NCBI GenBank assembly: GCA_001774945.1
Contig: MFBL01000031.1
Location: 1-17,943, forward strand
Reading direction: 5' to 3'
From: Candidatus Curtissbacteria bacterium RIFCSPHIGHO2_12_FULL_41_17
Lineage (GTDB): Bacteria > Patescibacteriota > Microgenomatia > Curtissbacterales > GWA2-41-24
Length of the DNA: 17,943 bases
The notes beneath the pieces are model-generated. The model made no database searches. It had not been told where the DNA came from and was given only the letters and a program-made list of their open reading frames with translations. The position numbers and the translations under genes are program-made. Positions 7,817 through 12,705 of the stretch are shown piece after piece. The first letter of the stretch is position 1. Each line of letters starts with the position of its first letter.

Positions 7817-8544
7817 TTTTCTTTTTTAATTTCCTGCGCAACGAGGCTGTTGGCTTTTAACAACTCGTCAAAAGACGTACCTGCATCTACCCACCAGGAG
7901 GTTAGCATTTTGCAGATCATTGTTCCTTCCAAAACATAAACATTGTTAAGATCAGTAACCTCGAATTCACCGCGGGCTGAAGGCTTTTGTTTCTTGATGA
8001 AATCAAACACTCTGTGATCATACATATAAATGCCGGTTTGTCCGATATCAGATTTAGGCTTTTGCGGTTTTTCTTCAATTGAAATTACTTTTCCGTTTTT
8101 AACCTCGATTACCCCATATTGTTTGCTGGCTACTGCCATGTGTTTGCCGAAAACAACGGCGCCTTTTTCCATTTTCTCAAACTCTTCAACATCCTTTTTA
8201 AGGGATTGGCTAAAAATATTATCGCCCAGAATTACTAAGATTTTGCCATTGTCAGCAAAGTCTTCTGCTATATTTATTGCCTGGGCAATGCCTCCTGCAT
8301 CTTCTTGAATTTCATAAGAAAGTCTAAGGCCGAAGTCCTTGCCGGACCTTAAAAGATTAATAAAGGCCCCGCTATGACTTGGTCCGGTAATGATAAGTAC
8401 ATCTTCTACACCTGCCTTTGCCATTGCCTCAAGAGGATAAAAAATCATCGGCTTGTTGTAGATGGGAAGAAGATGTTTGTTAGTAACCCAAGTTAAGGGT
8501 CTAAGACGAGTTGCATTTCCGCCTGCTAAAATAACGCCTTTCAT
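7813..8544 (-). CDS. rmlA: Glucose-1-phosphate thymidylyltransferase (short form)
   Basis: 243 aa nucleotidyltransferase; joins dTTP and glucose-1-phosphate to give dTDP-glucose, the first step of dTDP-rhamnose synthesis. Motifs: LAGGNATRLRPLT (6-18), KHLLPIYNKPMIFYPL (23-38), LGDNIF (106-111) with metal-binding D108, EEKPQKPKS, and TGIYMYD. It is shorter than the roughly 290 aa RmlA of enterobacteria, matching the short subgroup that lacks the C-terminal extension. It is the first gene after a conserved promoter/leader module. No Shine-Dalgarno site lies at normal distance; a GAGGG occurs about 22 nt upstream. Confidence 0.93.
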   Translation of the reverse strand: MKGVILAGGNATRLRPLTWVTNKHLLPIYNKPMIFYPLEAMAKAGVEDVLIITGPSHSGAFINLLRSGKDFGLRLSYEIQEDAGGIAQAINIAEDFADNGKILVILGDNIFSQSLKKDVEEFEKMEKGAVVFGKHMAVASKQYGVIEVKNGKVISIEEKPQKPKSDIGQTGIYMYDHRVFDFIKKQKPSARGEFEVTDLNNVYVLEGTMICKMLTSWWVDAGTSFDELLKANSLVAQEIKKEK

Positions 8545-8641
8545 TATATGATTTACTAATTAAGTCTCCCTCGCCCTCATAATCTCGGGCTCGCGACGTA
8601 ATTACTTCGTAATTATAACAAGCTGAAGCCTGCTTCATCAA
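8545..8641 (-). promoter_or_regulatory. Promoter/leader module A, upstream of rmlA
   Basis: Minus strand: extended -10 TGTTATAAT (8620-8612) with a TTGATG -35 candidate (8641-8636) 18 nt away; predicted start near 8605 (G) and a leader of about 61 nt. An inverted repeat TGAAGC-AG-GCTTCA lies between the two boxes. The leader holds one hairpin unit (TAATTAC-GAA-GTAATTA), a GTCGCGAG box, and a second hairpin with stem GCCC/GGGC (8590-8587 with 8576-8573) and loop GAGATTATGA, then GAGGGAGAC. The same parts, in the same order, occur at 15935-16035 before the ftsE operon. Confidence 0.6.
8596..8615. repeat. Single copy of the AT-rich hairpin unit
   Basis: A 20 bp unit beginning ACGTAATTAC, identical to each of the three units at 15965-16030. 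It contains a perfect TAATTAC/GTAATTA inverted repeat closed by a TTC (minus: GAA) triloop. The flanks GGxCTCGCG on one side and TATAACAAG on the other are also shared with the second locus. Confidence 0.85.
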
Positions 8642-8666
8642 AGTAAATACTATTGTAACTGAGCGA

Positions 8667-9056
8667 TTAGTTGTCTTGTGGGATAATTTTGACTAACCGG
8701 TCTATATACTCCTTAATATTATTGGGATCTTTTACTTCAAGAACTTCAGAAAACATAGATTTTGCCATCAAGGGAATCTCGTGTCTTGCTTGAGTTAAAG
8801 CAATTACTTTTTTACCAATGCCATAGGAAAAACCAATTTCTACTCCCCAATTAGGAGATTCGTTGATGGCGATTGCTAAGACTGCTTTTACTCTGCTGAT
8901 AACACGGTGATTTTGCTTAAATATTATTTTCTTATCCTGAATAGTGTCTCTTTGTGGAAGATAAACCTTGATACCCCTTTTCTCTAAAGCTTCACAGAGT
9001 TTCGCATTAAATTTTCTGTTCCAAGAATGATGAATAGTAGATGTAATGTAAATCAC
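8667..9056 (-). CDS. Nucleoside 2-deoxyribosyltransferase-like protein
   Basis: 129 aa, near the usual length of this Rossmann-like family. It begins IYITSTIHHSW (a slot usually holding a YLAGPF-like strand), has KVYLPQRDT, and the signature SPNWGVEIGFSYGIGKKVIAL (87-107), where E93 sits where the catalytic glutamate is expected. The family includes nucleoside 2-deoxyribosyltransferases and nucleotide N-glycosidases, acting in nucleoside salvage or clean-up. The start is GTG, overlapping the galE stop by 4 nt (GTGA), so it is co-transcribed with galE. Its role beside sugar-nucleotide genes is not evident from the sequence; the exact substrate is unknown. Confidence 0.75.
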   Translation of the reverse strand: MIYITSTIHHSWNRKFNAKLCEALEKRGIKVYLPQRDTIQDKKIIFKQNHRVISRVKAVLAIAINESPNWGVEIGFSYGIGKKVIALTQARHEIPLMAKSMFSEVLEVKDPNNIKEYIDRLVKIIPQDN

Positions 9057-9967
9057 GAATTGTGTCTGTAAAAATCTATCGTTCTTTTGAGGCCTTCTTT
9101 TAAATCAACTTTGGCTTTCCAGCCTACAGCTTTTTGAAGTTTTTTGCTTGAGGCGTAGTTTGCGGCAACATCGCCCGGTCTTTGTCCCAAGTCGTCTATT
9201 GGTACTTTGTATCCGACTATTTTAAAAATTTCCGAAATGACATCTTTTACTTTTACTCCAGTTTCGGTGCCGATATTAAAAACTTGATAGCCGGAAAGTC
9301 CAAGCACATCAATATGTGCTCTTGCCAAATCCTCAATGTATATAAAATCACGAATTTGTTCACCCTGCCAATACAATGGGATTGGCTTTTTGGAAAGTGC
9401 TGATTTTATAAAATTGGGAATTGCGTGGGTTTCCGGCTCGTGCAACTCGCCCGGACCATAGGGATTAAAGTAACGCAAAATCACAGCATCGATTCCATAA
9501 ACTGCGTTAAATGACTGCAAGAAGGACTCGACTGATGCCTTACAGGCGCCATAAGGATTGTCCGGCTTAATTTGGGCATCTTCCATAATGGGTAATTTGT
9601 CGGGAGTGCCGTAGACACAGGCTGATGATGAGAAAATTATTTTTTTGACGCCGGTATTTCTCATGGTCTCCAATAGTGAAACCGTACCAATGACGTTATT
9701 GTCGCAATAGGCAGTAGGGTTTGCGACTGATTCGGGAACGACAATAAGTCCTGCCATATGAATGACTGCATCAATTCCTTTAAGTGCTGCCTTAGTCTTC
9801 CCGCGATCGTTGATATCACCAACCAGTAATTTTGCCCGACTGTCGACACTTTCTTTGTAACCGTGAGAAAGATTGTCCAAGACTGCAACTTGATGACCAG
9901 CGTCAAGAAGAAGTCTTGTGACATGCGATCCGATAAATCCTGCACCACCCGTAACTAAGATTTTCAT
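9053..9967 (-). CDS. galE: UDP-glucose 4-epimerase family SDR
   Basis: 304 aa, slightly shorter than the 330-340 aa GalE average. It should interconvert UDP-glucose and UDP-galactose (or the N-acetyl or glucuronate forms). Motifs: GGAGFIGSH (7-15), DNLSHG (31-36), SSSACVYG (113-120), Y139 and K143 of NPYGACK, RYFNPYGPG, and a C-terminal LGQRPGDVAANYAS. The ATG overlaps the tsaB stop by one base (TAATG). Related epimerases share these motifs, so the exact hexose is uncertain; UDP-glucuronate 4-epimerase is an alternative given ugd downstream. Confidence 0.85.
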   Translation of the reverse strand: MKILVTGGAGFIGSHVTRLLLDAGHQVAVLDNLSHGYKESVDSRAKLLVGDINDRGKTKAALKGIDAVIHMAGLIVVPESVANPTAYCDNNVIGTVSLLETMRNTGVKKIIFSSSACVYGTPDKLPIMEDAQIKPDNPYGACKASVESFLQSFNAVYGIDAVILRYFNPYGPGELHEPETHAIPNFIKSALSKKPIPLYWQGEQIRDFIYIEDLARAHIDVLGLSGYQVFNIGTETGVKVKDVISEIFKIVGYKVPIDDLGQRPGDVAANYASSKKLQKAVGWKAKVDLKEGLKRTIDFYRHNS

Positions 9968-10314
9968 TAGTCAAATTTACTTTTTTCGTATTTTGGCAAA
10001 GCTATCGTATCCTTTTTGCCATTAACTGGAATGTCCAAAGAGTAACCTAAAGCATTGGCAACTGCAACACCAACCCTAGTACCTGTAAAAGAACCCGGAC
10101 CGGTATTGACTTCTACTGCGGTAAGTTTGGAGAAATCAATTTTGTTCTTTTTTAAAATTTTGACAATCATTGGCAAAAGGAGTTGAGAACCAAGTTTTTG
10201 TTTTTGAACCAGTTTATCTTTTAGATCGGATTTTGGATCAATCAACTGAACAATTACTTCTTCCCTTTTAGTGGTATCGATTTTAAGTAACATCCTTCGA
10301 CTTACTTTTGTCAT
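9967..10314 (-). CDS. tsaB: Short TsaB-like protein (t6A biosynthesis), N-terminal domain only
   Basis: 115 aa at most. The ASKHA-type N-terminal half of TsaB is recognisable: LLKIDTT, then VNTGPGSFTGTRVGVAVANALG (69-90), matching the GPGSFTGLR motif of TsaB. Typical TsaB is about 220 aa, so the second half is absent. TsaB pairs with TsaD, and in bacteria with TsaE, to transfer threonylcarbamoyl to A37 of ANN-reading tRNAs. The TsaE and TsaC partners are encoded just upstream; TsaD is not in the window. The ATG at 10314 lies in a repeat (10310-10367). The ATG at 10293, giving MLLKIDTT, fits the family better and is probably the native start. Confidence 0.8.
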   Translation of the reverse strand: MTKVSRRMLLKIDTTKREEVIVQLIDPKSDLKDKLVQKQKLGSQLLLPMIVKILKKNKIDFSKLTAVEVNTGPGSFTGTRVGVAVANALGYSLDIPVNGKKDTIALPKYEKSKFD

Positions 10315-10367
10315 TCTCGACCTGATCGAGAATCCAGTTTCTAGATTCCCGCTTTCGCGGGAATGAC
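10310..10367. repeat. Interspersed GTCATTC...GAATGAC repeat at the tsaC/tsaB junction
   Basis: 58 bp bounded by GTCATTC and GAATGAC, containing two internal inverted repeats (ATTCTCGACCTGATCGAGAAT region and ATTCCCGC-TTTC-GCGGGAAT). It supplies the last residues of the upstream protein (VIPAKAGI), its TAG stop at 10343-10341, the whole intergenic space, and one possible start of tsaB. VIPAKAGI-type repeats are familiar from many bacterial genomes. Confidence 0.85.
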
Positions 10368-11426
10368 GGGGTTTAGCGACATAAGTTTAACTGCTCCTTG
10401 GCGCAAAACTTTGGGTGGAGTACATGTGGCATCGACAACCGTTGATTCGACTCCTTTTTGACATTCACCGGAAATAGCCAAGTCGGCAAGTTTGATAATT
10501 TTAGGATCTAGATCTGCAAAACTTGAGACAGGTTTTTGTCCATGAATGTTGGCAGAGGTGCCGATTATCGGAACACCGACTCGGTCGATAAGAAACCTGA
10601 TGAGATCGGAGTCCGGCATGCGAAAGCCCACCTTGCTCGTGTCATTCTGAGGCGCGGCCGAAGAATGACGGGAAGGGAGAATAATAGTTATTGCCCCCGG
10701 CCAATATTTATTGATTAACTGCTGACCAATTTTAGTTATGATAGCCAAAGACTTAACTTGATCGATTTTTGAAACTAAAATCGGGAAAGGCTGATTTTGG
10801 GGTGTGCCTTTAATTTGATAAAGTCTTTTAATCGCCTTTTGATTATCAAACCGACAGCTTATTCCATATACCGTATCCGTAGGAAATATGACAATGCCGC
10901 CGGATTTTAAAACATTCACCGCTTTATTGTTCGAGTTTATCGAGAACTTCGATTTGGAAACTTCTCGATTCCCTTGCTTCGCTCGGTCACTCGAAGAGTA
11001 AGGGGTGAAGATTTTAATGCTTCTTGTATCATCATCAATTATTCTAAGTTTTACATCAATTCTTTTTTTAGGCAAAAAATTTTTGATTTTCTCTGCCCAC
11101 TCAATAACAACTATCGAATTGGGTAAAAATAACTCTTCAAGTCCCAGATTGACATAATCATTTTTGCTTTTACCTCGATAAAGATCCAAGTGGTGAAAGA
11201 TTAGCCAAGCACGCTTTAAAACAAAAGGGTATGATCTTAAAAATACAAAAGTGGGAGAAAGAATTCTTCTTTTAATACCTAACGCTTTAGCCAAGCCTTG
11301 TACAAAAACTGTTTTTCCCGATCCTAAATTTCCGTAAAGCGCAACAACGTCCCCGCCGCGCAGTTCTTTGGCTAGCCTTTTGGCTACTTGTCGTGTCCCT
11401 TGGACTGATTTAGTTTTGATTTCCAT
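10341..11426 (-). CDS. TsaE-TsaC (YrdC/Sua5) fusion for tRNA t6A modification
   Basis: 361 aa from the ATG at 11426; a TTG at 11441 would add five residues. Numbering here is from that TTG. Residues 6-145 are TsaE: Walker A GNLGSGKT (37-44), SPTFVF (62-67), HHLDLYRG, and IVVIEWAEK. Residues 174-355 are TsaC/Sua5: GGIVIFPTDTVYG (181-193), KGTPQNQPFP, YWPGAITIILP, GTSAN (294-298), and GVESTVVD (330-337). TsaC makes threonylcarbamoyl-AMP from threonine, bicarbonate and ATP; TsaE is the ATPase that drives the TsaBDE cycle. The linker (about 146-172), an 11-residue insert at 257-267, and the C-terminal VIPAKAGI are all encoded by repeat-like DNA. The gene overlaps the end of vanZ and precedes tsaB. 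Separate initiation of the TsaC part at GTG 10919 is possible. Confidence 0.88.
   Translation of the reverse strand: MEIKTKSVQGTRQVAKRLAKELRGGDVVALYGNLGSGKTVFVQGLAKALGIKRRILSPTFVFLRSYPFVLKRAWLIFHHLDLYRGKSKNDYVNLGLEELFLPNSIVVIEWAEKIKNFLPKKRIDVKLRIIDDDTRSIKIFTPYSSSDRAKQGNREVSKSKFSINSNNKAVNVLKSGGIVIFPTDTVYGISCRFDNQKAIKRLYQIKGTPQNQPFPILVSKIDQVKSLAIITKIGQQLINKYWPGAITIILPSRHSSAAPQNDTSKVGFRMPDSDLIRFLIDRVGVPIIGTSANIHGQKPVSSFADLDPKIIKLADLAISGECQKGVESTVVDATCTPPKVLRQGAVKLMSLNPVIPAKAGI
10641..10669. repeat. 29 bp GTCATTCT...AGAATGAC repeat inside the TsaC domain
   Basis: 8 bp terminal inverted repeats GTCATTCT (10641-10648) and AGAATGAC (10662-10669) enclose GC-rich DNA. Translated in frame it gives RHSSAAPQND, placed between the ILP strand and KVGFRMPDSD of the TsaC fold, where the family normally has a short loop. 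It shares its ends with the repeat at 10310-10367. Confidence 0.8.
10930..11006. repeat. Repeat-like DNA forming the TsaE-TsaC linker
   Basis: About 77 bp with several CTCGA/TCGAG and GAAGTT words (TTCGAGTTTATCGAGAA; CTTCTCGATT; CACTCGAAGAG) in inverted orientation, plus the GCTTCGCTCGGTCACTCGAAG segment type seen in bacterial interspersed repeats. It encodes a hydrophilic linker (TPYSSSDRAKQGNREVSK...) that matches neither flanking domain. Confidence 0.65.
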
Positions 11427-11749
11427 ATTGTGTATGCACAAATATTAGCACCTGTTAGATCAAAGCCCAAATCGTAAAAGGCCGCTGTTCTGCCTTGAAC
11501 AAAACTTTGATGAAGCTCGTCTGAGAGCGCATAAATTATGGTCAATGCAAATGACAAAATGTAATTTTTTTGTGTTGCTCTAAATAATAAAAAGAATAGG
11601 ATTGCATACTCACTAATATGGGCAACTTTCTTTAGAATAAAATCCCATAAAAAGAATTGGCTCACGGAAATTTGAGGCATGGATGAAAATATAAAAATTA
11701 CTGCCGCCCATAAAACAGCGGGCAGCCATAAAATTAATAGTTTTTTCAA
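11384..11749 (-). CDS. VanZ-like family membrane protein
   Basis: 121 aa with about four hydrophobic segments. The VanZ pattern is visible: KKVAHISEYAILFFLL (40-55), SDELHQSFVQGRTAAFYDLGFDLTGA (81-106), including DELHQ and the GR...D...N/D..GA motifs. VanZ confers low-level teicoplanin resistance in enterococci, but most family members have no known function; an envelope role is likely. The start is TTG at 11749, directly after the TAA of the lamin-tail gene; there is no nearby ATG and no Shine-Dalgarno site. The gene overlaps the tsaE-tsaC start by 43 nt, so these three genes are probably one transcript. Confidence 0.85.
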   Translation of the reverse strand: MKKLLILWLPAVLWAAVIFIFSSMPQISVSQFFLWDFILKKVAHISEYAILFFLLFRATQKNYILSFALTIIYALSDELHQSFVQGRTAAFYDLGFDLTGANICAYTIWKSKLNQSKGHDK

Positions 11750-12589
11750 TTAGTTTTCTGAATTCTTTTGGTTTTCCGATTTATTTAAAACCCTATTGTA
11801 CAATACAAAAAAGCCGATAGACAAACCGATAAGAATAACTCCTGATCCTGTTAACATCGCGGCAATTTTGGTCTTAGACGATCCTTTTTGCTCACCTTCG
11901 GCTGACTGTGATGGAGAGACTCCCGGAGTTGAGGTTAGCAACAGTTGTTCTTCTGTTTTACTTCCCAATACCGAATTGGGGGTAGTCGATGGCGAGGAAG
12001 ATGAAGATTTTGCGGGCGTTGCCGACGGCTTTGGTGTCGGTGTCGGAGATTTTGTCGACGTACTCGATTGAGATGTCGAGCTTGTCGGTGATGGGGCGGG
12101 GGTGGGGATGGGTGTGGGAGATGGAAGAGCCTGAGAGTTTTGTTGGCATTTAGTTGCTTTTTCCGTTTCTTGCCAGTTGCCGCTGCCGTCTGGAATTCTA
12201 CCTAAGGTTTTCCCTTCACCGGGATTTAACCAGTTTTCGAAAGAATCAACTAAATTATCATTCCCGTCATAGAGAAATATAGATTCTTGTCCACTGTTAT
12301 TTAGCCAACCATCTGATGGGTTACCCGTTGACGTAACTAAGTCATAAACAGCGTAATTACCACAATTTTCAAGAGAGTTAAGTGTCTTTTTGGTATTGGC
12401 GACATCCTTTAAATAATAACTAGAAATATCAATAGGTCCCGAAGGAAAATAAAACTCCACCCATTCTCCTTCACCGGAAACAGAATCCGCCAAAAATTCA
12501 TTGATGACGACTTGTGAATCAGCGAAGACTGGTGAGTGAAAAAAGAGAAAAAGAAACAGAGTAATAAGACAGGCAACTATTTTGGGCAT
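11750..12589 (-). CDS. Secreted lamin-tail domain protein with Pro/Ser/Thr-rich stalk and C-terminal membrane anchor
   Basis: 279 aa. Signal peptide (1-24, ending VFADS), then a lamin-tail (LTD) domain about 25-143: VVINEFLADS, EWVEFYFP, DISSYYLKD, and the closing GKTLGRIPDGSGNWQ. Residues 150-235 are low-complexity Pro, Ser and Thr, resembling a cell-wall stalk. A single hydrophobic helix (about 241-264) is followed by a charged tail. Two cysteines (76 and 148) could form a disulfide. The layout suggests a surface-anchored, outward-facing domain; LTD domains are thought to bind other proteins, glycans or nucleic acid, and the partner is unknown. Start ATG 12589 sits in a palindrome and lies 8 nt after a promoter -10 box. 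Confidence 0.87.
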   Translation of the reverse strand: MPKIVACLITLFLFLFFHSPVFADSQVVINEFLADSVSGEGEWVEFYFPSGPIDISSYYLKDVANTKKTLNSLENCGNYAVYDLVTSTGNPSDGWLNNSGQESIFLYDGNDNLVDSFENWLNPGEGKTLGRIPDGSGNWQETEKATKCQQNSQALPSPTPIPTPAPSPTSSTSQSSTSTKSPTPTPKPSATPAKSSSSSPSTTPNSVLGSKTEEQLLLTSTPGVSPSQSAEGEQKGSSKTKIAAMLTGSGVILIGLSIGFFVLYNRVLNKSENQKNSEN

Positions 12590-12599
12590 TAGCCCAAAA
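12580..12599. repeat. Perfect palindrome spanning the start codon of the lamin-tail gene
   Basis: TTTTGGGC (12580-12587), loop ATTA, GCCCAAAA (12592-12599). The minus-strand ATG occupies 12589-12587, at the loop/stem edge. It could be an operator at the predicted transcription start, or a hairpin if transcription starts further upstream. Confidence 0.7.
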
Positions 12600-12626
12600 C
12601 ATAAAGATTTAGAAAAGTTTTGTCAA
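12598..12626 (-). promoter_or_regulatory. Sigma-70-type promoter for the lamin-tail/vanZ/tsa/galE operon
   Basis: Minus strand perfect -35 TTGACA (12626-12621), 17 nt spacer, -10 TATGTT (12603-12598, four of six). The last -10 base is 8 nt before the ATG, so the predicted transcript starts about 2 nt before the start codon, i.e. leaderless. No Shine-Dalgarno site is present, which agrees. Confidence 0.6.
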
Positions 12627-12642
12627 TGATCAAAAATATCCC

Positions 12643-12700
12643 TGGGTGTCCACCTGACACACACCTGGTGTGTGAAGCTAACACCTGGTGTGTGAAGCTA
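12643..12700. repeat. Tandem 20 bp repeat and inverted repeats after the M23 gene
   Basis: Two exact 20 bp direct copies (12661-12680 and 12681-12700) starting ACACCTGGTG. With the preceding CAC the first forms a perfect CACACACC-T-GGTGTGTG inverted repeat. Next to it lies GTGTC-CACCT-GACAC (12646-12660). In transcript sense these hairpins follow the M23 stop and are followed by ATATTTTT, so they may also act as a weak terminator. Confidence 0.7.
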
Positions 12701-12705
12701 AATAT

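Noticed and set aside
9661..9948. 95-codon minus-strand frame inside galE
   Set aside because: Alternative frame of galE, which has all SDR motifs in its own frame.
11427..11441. TTG start for the tsaE-tsaC gene
   Set aside because: The ATG at 11426 gives MEIKTKSVQG, which fits the TsaE N-terminus; the extra five residues (MCIHN) have no support.
11958..12149. 63-codon frame within the Pro/Ser/Thr-rich region of the lamin-tail gene
   Set aside because: Low-complexity DNA opens several frames; only the lamin-tail frame has a signal peptide, domain and anchor.
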